Source: Colius striatus | Lineage: Eukaryota; Chordata; Aves; Coliiformes; Coliidae | Direction: 5' to 3' | DNA: 64,000 nt | Assembly (NCBI RefSeq): GCF_028858725.1 | Contig: NC_084762.1 | Location: 5,961,374 to 6,025,373, forward strand | Shown here: positions 38,001 to 50,000 of the stretch, piece after piece | Numbering within the stretch: the stretch's first letter is position 1 | Layout of the letters: each line of letters begins with the position of its first letter | Program-made: the position numbers and the translations under genes | The notes under the pieces: model-generated | Told to the model about the DNA's origin: nothing | Seen by the model: the letters and a program-made list of their open reading frames with translations, nothing else | The model's database searches: none

Positions 38001-41000
38001 GTATTATTCAAGTAAAAAGGAAATTAAGACCAGACAGTATGTTAATCAAGATTTTTCACAGAGCTGGTATTTGAACTTTGATTTCTGAACTGTGTTTGAT
38101 TATTTAAATAACAGTTTCTTTTTCATTAATGTCTACCATTGAAGGAGAGATGGATAAATATTTTGAGGTGTAGAAATGAAAAGCACACATTCTATTAGAA
38201 GACTGCAGTTTTTATTGGTTTCCTTTTGATTGTGAAATTGTTTTTCAAGTTAGGAGAGCTGTAAAAGCTTTTACTGTAAATGAGTAATGATTTGCAGTTG
38301 GGAAAATGTCTGAAGAAAGTAATATTTTATTACTAAGGAAGTTTTTCTAAGTGGCTGATGGTTTAAGAACTACATACTTTTTGCTTTTATGAATTTCATT
38401 CTTTGAGCTGAAATATAATTTGTTTTTTACTGAGAGAATCAGGGGAAATATTGAGGGGATGTATGTGAAATCAAGGAGTTTGAAAAACATGATACCCACA
38501 TTCAACAGAGAGATTTTCTCTTTTGTATGCTCTAGGGCAGAATGCTTCAACAAATAGGGTTGTTGTATAAGATATAGGTATGTATCTATAAAAGGCATAT
38601 GGTGTCCCAAAATGGGGGTCATTTACCTGGTGTGAGAGACACTAACATACACAGAGCAGAAATATTTTATTACATATTTGTACAGATATGGATGCAAGAA
38701 AGTAATCCACAGAGCCACACGTCCCAACAGTACCTCCTGTCCTGTATACACAAAACTTTAGCATGTTCTGTATTCTAATCCATATGGTTTGTTAATCTGT
38801 GTAGTGTTTGGTTATCAGTTCTTTGCCCAGCATCTAAATGAATATGCACGCTCAGTTCACTTTGTCTGCCCTCTTCTTTTGGGTCTGGGCTGTAAATTAT
38901 GTAGGTAGGCTATGAGTCTCCATTTCCCCTTGCCACCTGTACCTTTCCCCCAGTTACTGCATATTTTTACTGACTTCATGCTAATTTAACAACCACTCAG
39001 CCTTTGGGACTTCTAAGGAAGGAGGTCCCCTCTTTATCAGTCTCTAGTTCCTCTTCAAGGGTACAGAGCAGTCAGGTTCACACAAGGAAGCTGTTGATTG
39101 ATGGTAAGTCCAACCTAAACAGCATTACTAGAGCCTGGGCTCTAGAGTCTTTTTCTGACTACTGGAGTCTGTTTCTCAGGATATAGGAGGAAAAATATCC
39201 TCTTGTACCTGCTCTGTGGTTTCAGCAGGGAAGCTACTGTAACTTCATCCAAATGCTATGATATTAGCTGGATTTACGGTATTTTCTTTGAAAACAAATA
39301 AAAATTGAGTGGTACTAGAGCTCTAAATACATAAAAAGAAATAAATAGTAAGAAAGTGTTTTCAGGATCAAAATTGTTTTTTATGATTCTTGAATTGTAG
39401 GTAAATACTTTAAAATACCCGAGTAGCTGCTAACCACTGATGGAAGATAATCCAACATAATGTCATCTGATCAAACATTAACATAACATAAATAAAACTG
39501 AGAAGTGAAACTTGTAATAGTGTTGTTGTGATAGTTTAAGAAATAAAGACCAAAGCAATATAATTGGAATGATGTCACCCGAGGAATCACAGAACCTTAA
39601 GGCTTGGAAGGGACTTTGAAAGATCATCTAGTCCAACCCCCTTGCCAGAGCAGGACCATCTAGAGCAGAACAAGTTATTTTTTCATTTATTTAATACAAA
39701 TTTCTGTTTGTACCAAGTGGGGCATGTTACCATACAGGAAAATTCTTTATCTAAAGATACTTCTTTTTTTATATCCTCCTTAAAACAGGAAAAGGAGGAG
39801 ATGCTTTTCTCTTCATAGCAATGCTGTTTCAGAGCGAGATGATTGTTGCCTGGCCTCTTGTTTCTGGCATTTCTTGAAAAGCTGCAGGTATTCCTGCAGA
39901 TATTCTTTAGAATATTATCTTGCAGGTATTTAGAATATTATGTGACCTTCTCTAGGTGGTCCTGCTCTGGCAAGGGGGTTGGACTGGATGATCTTTCGAG
40001 GTCCCTTCCAACCCTTAGATTCTGTGATTCTGTGACTGTCTTGCAGGTATTCTTTAGAATGTTATCTGACTTTCTGGGACGGATTCCTTCTAGTTCTCAC
40101 TGTGAATCGTAAACTGGAAATTAATTTCCAGATGTCATGGGGTTTTTTTTCATACTTTCTTAAGGCATGATCTTATTTATCTGTGATTGTAGGTAAGAGC
40201 TGTTCAAAGCATTAAGTCGTAAGTTTCAAAAGGATTAAATACCTAACTTTGTTTGGAACTTCCTTTTGATGCATAGTGCATATAATCTCATGTCTTAATT
40301 CACAACCAATGCTGGTGCTATTGCTGGGGTGCTAGTCTTCCACTTATTTTTTATGAAATACAACTAAGTTTTCTTTCACTTCAGGAACAAAAAAAAGATT
40401 ATGAAACCTGAAAAATTTGTGTTCCAATGAAGTGGGATTCCACTGCTTCGCAAGCACAGTGTTTTCTGCAGTTGCCACTAGAGGCTGCTCAAGTGCTAGT
40501 GCTTAGGAACCGGTTGCCCTCTAGAATTTCTTCATCTTTATTTTCCTGTTCTTTGTTGTTGTCTTTTAATGTTATTTCAATAGCAAGTACAGCAAAGCAG
40601 GTGGTGGGGTCTTTAAGTGGAAAAAACAGTGGTTGATAGCTACTTTTACTAAATTATCTTGAGCCCTACTGTGTTTGTGAATTTTGCAAATTAGTGAGTG
40701 AGCAATCATTCTGAAAAGCAAGTTAGCATAATGCAGACATTTGGATTTTAATGCACTCTAAAAGTCCATTTCTTAAGCAAAAAGGGACCACCAGTCATAA
40801 TTGTAGTCATGATATTGCTCTTTGAATACATCTGGATTTTGTGGAGAAGGTTGACTATGTGGTAAACAAACAATGCATGTTCCACACCAGTCTGTAAATC
40901 TGAAAATGTTTTTCCCCTCAGACTTGTTTCTACATCAATGACCAGCTCCCTTTTCTTTTTTCCCTTACAAGTGATCTGTATACAGATAGATAATTTAAGG

Positions 41001-44000
41001 AAATCTTTGCCGATTATGTGATTCATGTTTCCTTTTCTGACTGTTGTGGAACAGTATCTGACTTGTTAGGGACTAAAAAATCTTAAGTAATTTGAGCTGA
41101 ACATATGAATATGCATCGAAAACCCTCAGAGAGAGTGATCCTTTGGCACAAGATTCACATGGGATAATTCAGGACATGAGGGACCTCAGGAGTTCTCTAG
41201 TCCAAATTTCTACTCAAATCAGGGTAAACAATACCATAAGGTTTCTCAGAGCTTTTCATAGGTATGATATATTCTAAGTTGAGACTCTGAGCAATTATGA
41301 TTAAAGGATAAGGAAGTTTTACATATTTTGAAGTGCACGGGCATGTAAAATAGCTAAATCTCTAGATTTGCCTGTTAGTAAAGGGTCTGCCTTCAGAGGA
41401 AACTTTCAAAGTTGGTGCTTCTGTTATCATGAGGTCATGTGAAAGTTAAAATTCTCCCACCATGCTTTACTTTTGCTTCAGCTAAATAATTTAAGTTCAA
41501 GTTTCAATCAGCACAGCTTTGTTCCTTAGATTAGAACTGGGCAGGAAGGACTAAAGAGACAGCGTGTCCAAGAAGGAAAATGAAATCATGATTCTTGGAT
41601 GCTTCTTTTTTCCTGGATTATAAACCACAAGCCTGTGAGACCAAGATGCCGTGTCAAGTATAGTAATTCAGCATGTTACTACAAAGGGAACCTCTGATAG
41701 ATTTCCTTTAATGTGACTTTGGTGTCTCTCTTTATTACATGATATGGAACAAAATTTGTTTATCTTTGTGAGCCATTTTGTGTCATTATTGCCGTGTTAA
41801 TTATGTACCTTTATGAATTCCTATTTCTGTTCAGGTGACTTGTCCATCCATTGATACAATTTGATATTCATATAAGTATTTCTTATAGCCCAGCTAGAGG
41901 CAAACTTTGAGGAAATGGAGAATCATCTGTTGTGTCTTGAGGACCTATGTGAACAATGTGAATTGGAAAGATACAAATGTATGCAGACGTTACAGCTGGA
42001 AAACTACAAGAAAACAAAAAGGTAAATAAAACCAATTGCTATAAATATAAATTAGCATAAAGGATAAACTTTTTTAAATTATTTTCCCCCCATATATAAT
42101 CTAATCCCTTTATTTTTATCTTTTAAAGAAACATTAATCTTTGACAGGAAGTTGCAAATTTGTACTAGATTTATTGACTGTCAGTGTAACTGTTGGTGAT
42201 GAACAAAGAGTGTGTGTGTGTTTGGAGAATTGGTTCAAATAAAATTGTGCTTATTATTCTCTACAAACAATTGGAGTAAGTTGTTAGTAAGTACTATTAA
42301 ATTGTTGTTTCTTTCAGTCCCTTGCTCTGGTTTTTTGATTATTCATTTCCTGTAACTGGAAAGTTAGAAGCTGTTTTTCCCTCTCTCTTCCTTTCAGTCT
42401 TGTCCTATCCTTTCCTTACCTGTTGCTCTGTATGAAAGGTATCAATTTCCTGCCATTCATTTACTTGAAAAAAACAAGGCATTACTTCTCAGAATCAAAT
42501 TTCAACTTGTAGCAGTACATGTGAAAAGTCAGAACCTTCAATTCTTGAGCTTCCTGTTCAGCTAAAAGATAAAGTAGCAAGAGATAAATATTAAGAGCTT
42601 AAATAAGTTAAACTGTTGATTTTCTTGGTTTGTTACTAACACTGCAAAAAAGTTCCTGAAGAAGAAAAGCAGTATTAAGTCTGTTATATAAATGAGGAAA
42701 TGAGTTAAACCTAAGCAGTTTGTCAAAGACAGTCTGTGGCAGCCTGTGTTATGGAATAGGGGGCAGGTGCAGACAGACCTGAAACCAACACTGATATGGG
42801 GATAACCAGTTTATTGGATCTGTCCAACCAAGTGTCTTCCTGTCAGCCAGGGGAAGCACCCTGGCACTTTCCTCCCTTTTCTTGATTGCACAAGCAAGTT
42901 TGACTCATGTAATATGATCAGAGCAAGTGATTTGGTTGATGGTCCTAATTAAGGTGTGGTGATTAAGGCAGGACTGCACCAGACAGCACTGGTCATGTTT
43001 TGCATAGCTTATCCATTTTCCTCTTTCCTGACCCTCCTTTTGCCATCCTTGTAGCTCTTGGTTTTTTGATTGTTTTGTTGTTTTGTTTTTTCAATCCCAG
43101 TGTCCTCTGAAATAAATAATCCATCCCGGTTTACTTTTTCCCCTATTGGTCCTGTTTAGTGACTGAAATTTGATGTTTCTGATATACCATTTTATAGGGA
43201 ATCTTGGCCTTCTATGATGTAACAGCTATAGTTAGTGAAGTACTGTTGGTGTTGCAAATTCTACGTCCCTGAAGACCCCAAATACCTTAAAGGTCCCCTT
43301 TCAATTTACTGTGAAGTTTGACTGTTTCTCACTTAACTCCCTTCTAACTGTCTGTGAAATCCAACCATCCCTCACAGTGCTATCTGTAGCTTTGGTTACC
43401 ATGTTACCTGTTACATCTAGTAATTTCTTATGTCATATCCCTTAGTTTTTCACATCGTGTTCGGTTAGCTTAACCTCAGGCCAGGGCCTCAGCAGTGGAT
43501 AAGCTAGAACATAAGAGGTTCCAAAGAAACACAAGGTAAAACTTCTTCCCTGTTGAGGTGAGGGAGCGCTGGAAGGGGCTGCCCAGATGGGTTGTGGAGT
43601 CTCCTTCTCTGAGACACTCCAAACTCACCAGGATGAGTTCTTGTGTGACCTATTCTAGGTGGTCCTGCTCTGGCAGGGGGGTTGCACTGGATGAGCTTTT
43701 GAGGTCCCTTCCAGCCCTTAAGATTCTGTGATTTTTTTTTTTTTTCTTTTTCCTCCAACCTGGATTTTCTCTTTCCCAAACCAGGGCAATGCCATTTTTC
43801 TTTCTCCAGGAAGAGTTAACAGTAGTCACTGTGGCTGACTATTCCCTTGTTTGGAATTACTTAAGTAATCAAATATTTACTAGTAATAACTTCAAAAATT
43901 AAATATGTGCTGTTTAACCAACTAACACACATATTTCAAATGTGCATAACACAATAGATTTGTGTCCTTAAAATGTAGTAATCTTTCTGAAGTTTTCTGA

Positions 44001-47000
44001 GTTGTGTTTGTTCTCTCTGCAGTCCTAGCTCCCTCTCCCCTTCCTCTAGCCTCTGCTTTCAACATCAAGATAAAGTGTTAAACTGTTGCCTGCTCTACTT
44101 AGCAGCATCTAATCGGTTTTATAAATAGCATGCTAGGCAAACTACTTAACATAATTATAAGCTGATTACATTTGGTCAGATCTAGACAAAACAGGAAAAA
44201 TGCAGGTAACTTCTGGTTGATCATTACCACTGTATTTATTTAGGTAAGAAATTAACTGCTAATTCATTACTAGAAGGACACTTGCCAATGTAGATACCTG
44301 AAGAATGAACAGCCAGTTAATGTGAGTGTGATTTGTTACGTATATTTAGAACTAATGTGCTGCCTTCCTCTCTTTAGTGTTTGGGGTTTTTACTGGTATA
44401 CCAGCTATCAAAAGAGTCAAGCAGGGGTTCAGGAGTCTATGCTGTGCCTTTAACACAAGGATTATTTTCAAGGATTGGTCTTGTGCTTAAAAAAAAAGAG
44501 AAGTTTTCCTATGTTTTGACAATGTAGGGATGAAAACTGGGATGAACACAAGCTCTAGAAACCGTGGTTATTTGAAATGTGTAATGGAATGTAATTTTAA
44601 GTCACTGTAGAGCTTAGGCTATGAGATCACATATTTCAACTATTTGAAAAATCTTCCTATGTGAAAGACTTAGAAGAAAGTGATTTAGGTCAACATCTAC
44701 CCTTTGAAATTCAGCTTATGGGAACTGATTTTCAGAAATAGGACTCCCTATTAACTAGAGTAACTTTATTTCAGTTAGGACAGACCAATTTTTTCTTCTT
44801 TTGTTGAGTGCTCATTTCAAAGTTAACTAATCAATCCAAAGTGTTTTACACAATATATTTTAAAGACTGATATTTGGTGAAGGACTAATCTTCTGTTTGC
44901 TTATCCCTAGATTCTTAGTATATCTCTTTTTTGGTTTTAAATCCAGTGATCAGCGTACCAGTATTATATGAAGTCTAGATTCCACTCTCATTTTCTCTAG
45001 TTAGTCTTATTGCAAGTATTTGCAGGTATGTTAGCATTAAACCATGGTGGTTTGTTTCCTGTCATTTTCTCAATCAAGCACAACTCTTCCCTTCATCTTC
45101 CCATTGAAGATGTATTGTTTCTGATTGCAGAAAACTCCTTATATCCCCCCCATCTCCTCTGGCAGTTCTTGCATCCCCAAGGCAGTGCATTGTGTCCTTT
45201 AGGAAGCACTGTCAGAGCTCACTTTTGTGGCAATTTTTGTGTGCATCAAATTGCAATCTTAGGTCATAAAGTAAAATGTTTCTGTCCTGAAGCTGTATTT
45301 CCTATGAAGCTCATCATACCATTTCTATCTATTTCAGACAAATCCCTGGTTTTTGAAAAATAGAAACTCTTGATTTCTATAAACAAACTGGTTATTTATC
45401 ATTTAAAAGAAGCTGCCCAACTGCAACGTTTGATAGGAACACATTGGAGATGGGAAAGCCTCCTTGTCACTCAAAATGAGTGGCTGTATTTTATTGTGTG
45501 TTATTTGATTAAATGATTTTTTTCTTTCTTGACTTTTGTGACCTGTGATTAAAGGCTGAATATGTTGGATCATCTGCATCTTAGAGCATTCTTTACTAAT
45601 GTTTTCTAGAAAATTTTAAACATTATGTCAACCCTGCATAACTTTTCTTTACCTTTATGTAGTGCTGATTGCTGGGCATAGTGTGCAAATCTAGTCAATG
45701 TTAGTATTCTTGCCTGGACCTATTAGACCACTAATAGAAACATGTCATTTAGGACTGCTTTAATATTAATTTTTTACTCTCTTTCACCTCAAAACTGCAG
45801 CAGAGTAATTAATTCCTTGTGGCTAGTGGCAGAAGTGCAGGGCTTAGGTGTTTATTAAAACCCATTATCTGCTTTTGAGCAAGGTACTGTACCTCCTCTT
45901 AGGTTCTACCTTTCTTCACTAGAGATTATTTTCCTGACATGTTTAGTAATTCCTTTTCACTTGTGTCCAAAACCAATTTGTTTAAAAATTATTCCAAAAG
46001 AAATGTGTTAAATACATTTGTTGACAACACTTCTTTGAAGGAGAATGTTATATTCTTGTGTCAAAGGGGGATGTTGAATATGCCCAAAATGATGTAAGTT
46101 GTAACTTCTAACTACCCCAATTGCATTTTTCTGTGTGGAAGCACAGCATGAATGGTAAAGAGTGCATGTGAAGTTACAGGCTTTTTAAATTACTTTGTTG
46201 TTGTGGACTTGTGGTGTATTATATGTCACTTAATGAATCAAGTTTGGCCTGTTTTTGAATACTGTGCTTTTTTTTAAGTGCTTATGGGGGAAATTGATGG
46301 TTGAGTTAAAGGAAGGTCTGAATTTTGTTGTGTGGAAATCCTTTCTGTTTCTAGGAAAGACTGAAGATATTGGAGTTTTGTACCTTCTCTTAAATTTCTT
46401 TGTAGCTTGCAGCTAATTAAAAATTTCTTCTCTCGAATTTCAACTGTAGATTTGGATTCTTAAACTTTTGGTTGTATGATGAAAATAAAGTAACTGTTGA
46501 TACCTGTATCTTTTAGTGATCCAATGACATTGAATATTTGGCATCTGAAGGCATAAGCTTTATGAAGGAGCAAAGAATTTATTCCACATTTCAAATTCCA
46601 GTTTGCAATGTTTCCATCAGAGGACAAAACACTTGGTTGCTTTTAGTGATCTCACTTGTACCATTTTCTTCTGGTTTTAATGCCATCTCCCTATGGTTTT
46701 ACTGTTATTTTGAATAATTAGCACCTGAAAGGTGATCCCCAATATTCTTCATCATGATAGATAATTGTTTCTTTTTTTTGAAGCATCCAAAGAGAAATGC
46801 TTTCACTCTACCCTGAAACTGCTGAGGATGTTAGTGTAGTATTTGGTTTTAGTTGTGTTTGTTAGGTTGATTATTGGTAAATGTTTGCAATTGTAGTATT
46901 TGGTTTTAGTTGTGTTTGTTAGGTTGATTACTGGTAAATGTTTGCAATTGTAGTATTTGGTTTTAGTTGTGTTTGTTACCTTGCTTACTCGTAAACATTT

Positions 47001-50000
47001 GCAGTTTCTGTTACAAATGTTTTCTTTGGGGTCTTTCTGAATGAAGTCTTAGAAGTTTTGCTGGAAGGAATGGAAAGTTTTGAGCTACTTTCCTAGCTCC
47101 GTTTGGGTATGGAAGGAAAAAAAGTCTCCATTGCAACATCATTTAAATTCCTTAGTTCTTTATTCTTCTCATTTACTGGATAAAATTTAGTTGTTGATGA
47201 TGAAGAATCCTGACTTGTCTTCAGTGTTTCTTCAGATAACTAGAAAACTTTGCCTAATGCTTAATTCTGATGATAGTGGCAGGCTTAGTTTTTATTGACT
47301 TTTCATTTCTTAAAGGCTTTTCATGCTTCAGTCTCAAAAGTATTTCAAAGCAGTAGTTGATCTAAGTGATCTGAAAAGGATCCTCAAGCAATCTAGAGAA
47401 GGGAAAACATTTTCATGTCATTGTCACAAGTGGTAATCTTAAGTACACAAAAACGTGCTTAAATTATTTCTGTACACTATTGCAAGTGACATAAGTCTTG
47501 AGTTGTCAGGATTTTTGCTTTTACTTCTGATGACAACCAGAAGAAAGTCCTTCTCATGGCCTTTTAGCTGACTAAAGCTTGAATCAGGCTATGGATTTAT
47601 ATATAATTTACATCATGTTGAAACTTAAGTGTCAAACGTTTTAGGTGAAACGTAGCATCCTTCAGGTTTTGCTTTGGATCTTGTTGGGTGCCAGAAATAT
47701 TTGTCAATGAAATTATACATCAGCAACTCTACCTTCTTTAAATGTAGTATTTGTTTTTTGTAAATAGTATTTATGACTAAACATTTATGAACACATTTAA
47801 TTGTAAGACCTTTTAAATTTAATACATATTTCTTACCATCCATATGCTATCTTGAGACTGTCTTTTGTTTACGCTTGACTCTAGTAGTTTGAATTTATTA
47901 GGTGTTAACTTTCAGGGCTAGTGTTAGAAAATCATTCCTGACATTCACTTATGACTTTATTACTTTCTTATCTGCCTACCCTTTCCCTGAAGATAAAATA
48001 CTGAACTGTCAATTCTGCCTGCTGGCAGCATTGTAAAGAGCTTGGTGGGTTTGTGGCCTTGGTGTGTAACTGAATTCCCTAGTGCTTTATTATGTTTGGA
48101 GAGCTGATCTTAGTGTTACGGCCCTTTGCAAAACACAGTAGAACATGAGAACCTGGTCTTACCTTTAGTTTGTTGAACAAACTAAATTCCCATTGACTTC
48201 ATTCACTCAAAGCAGAATGTTATTGTCTGCACTGGATTATTTTTATGGCTTTTTAATCTATATTCTTACTTAGGTATTTATGAGTGAGTCAGTGGGTCAA
48301 GGTCATATGGGCAATATTTTGAAATTACCGATGACATTTATTATCTTGAGGTGAGAAAGAATAGTTAAACTCCTTTGAAAACCCTTGTATAGAGAAATGC
48401 AAATAATAATTTTTAATAAACTGCCAAGAAATCACTGATAATTCTTCACCATTTCCAGGTGAAAGATAGGAGGATGATCAGCTTACAGAAGGGCTTGCAC
48501 AGCTTTGAGCTGTCTGCGTTTAATACACTACTTTAAGATAAATTCCCTTATGGATACCTGCTTAAAACAATGTGTAGCTGCTGTGCATATGTACAGCAGA
48601 ATGGGTGGTTTTGCAGTTACTGTCTGTTCCTCAACTGGCTAGTGAAAACATGATGATGGTCATAGAATCATAGAATGGTAGGGGTTGGAAGGGACCTTTA
48701 AAGATCATCCAGTCCAACCCCTCTGCAGAAGCAGGTTCACCTAGATCAGGTCACATAGGAACATGTCCAGGAGGGTCTTGAAGACCTCCAAGGAAGGAGT
48801 CTCCACAACCCCTCTGGGCAGCCTGTGCCAGTGCTCCCTCACTACTATATGATCAAAGAGCTCTTGAGCAGAAGTTGCTGCCTCTGTTTTTCCATTCTGT
48901 TTAATTTTATTTTAATAAAACAACTTTATTAATATTTTACTTGATTTAAATTCTGGTTAAGTTAAATCAAGGCTTTGCTACACAATTTTCTTCCAAGTGT
49001 TTCAGAAGGTTTGGTTTTGTTCAGTAAAAAGCATTGGCCTGTGGGACTGCAAAGGAGGATGCAGAATTGTAAAGTAAGAGGAATATCTTTGATTTTAAAA
49101 GTGATTATGAATTAACCTGTTTTCATCAGCTGCTTTGATTCTTTAAATCTCAAAGTGACAAGAGAAGACAATGCTGGTGGTTCTGTAACACGTGCTTTAG
49201 CAGGAGTATCAACCTTAACTAATTACAAATCAAATTGTCATTGACTGGCAGCTGTGTCTCGTCAATTCATAGTGTATTTTTAGGTAAAAAGTGCTGGAAC
49301 ATAGAAAATCATACATGTATGGTCAGTCTAAGATTAAATACTGGATTCAAGTTTATGGTTGGAGTTTATCTTAAAGATTTTTTCTAAGCTAAATGATTTT
49401 ATGATTCTAAGTATACTTTGGATTTGGCTTTAGGTAAGAGGCCCCCTTTTAATGCCAGATGTGTTTTGCATGAAGTAAAAATATTTTGTTGAGGCTATAT
49501 GTATGTTTCATTGAAAAGCATAGAAAGGATGGGACTGCTTCTGTCCTCAGCTTTCAGTTCTTTATTACAGTGTATATCTGTGCAGGACACTTTCATGAAT
49601 TGCCTGACTTTATTTTTATGATCTCTATAAGTACCTACAAATTAGTATTGATAAACTTGTCCAGTTGCTGCAGAGCTGGTGGAAACCCTGTCCTAGGGCC
49701 TCTTTGTCCTTCTCTGTCTCCACTATACATTGCTTCAGGAAGATCTAATGTCTGATCTTGAAGCTGCCACATGCTGTGACCCTGTTGTACTCACTGGGAG
49801 CCGGGTACTCTGGATGGAAAGCTTTCAGTTGCTTACACTACTTAGACAAATAGGGTAGAGGGGAAGGCTTAGCCTTTTCCTGCAGAAAACGTGTGTGGGG
49901 TAATACACTTTTGAGATGAAACAGTTGACAGAGCTTCTCTGCTGAGATGATTCATTGTGTTGCAGTTTTGTCTTCTAAGTGTGAAGTTGTTAGTAAGCCA

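Larger units (their letters stand above)
34319..41888 (+). other. DTNBP1: DTNBP1 intron 5
   Basis: 7,570 bp, phase 1. Contains CR1 fragments at 37.26-37.49, 39.58-39.67, 39.94-40.04 and 41.17-41.26 kb, a possible LTR remnant near 38.65 kb and a perfect 9-bp hairpin at 37669. Acceptor tatttcttatag. No additional exon recognised. Confidence 0.85.

Noticed and set aside
42730..43020. GC-richer block in intron 6 with a ccagtttattgg tract, possibly an LTR
   Set aside because: I could not match its order of motifs to any LTR family I know and saw no terminal TG/CA with flanking duplication.
45010..45363. 117-codon frame in DTNBP1 intron 6
   Set aside because: No domain and no good acceptor/donor pair in phase with the gene.
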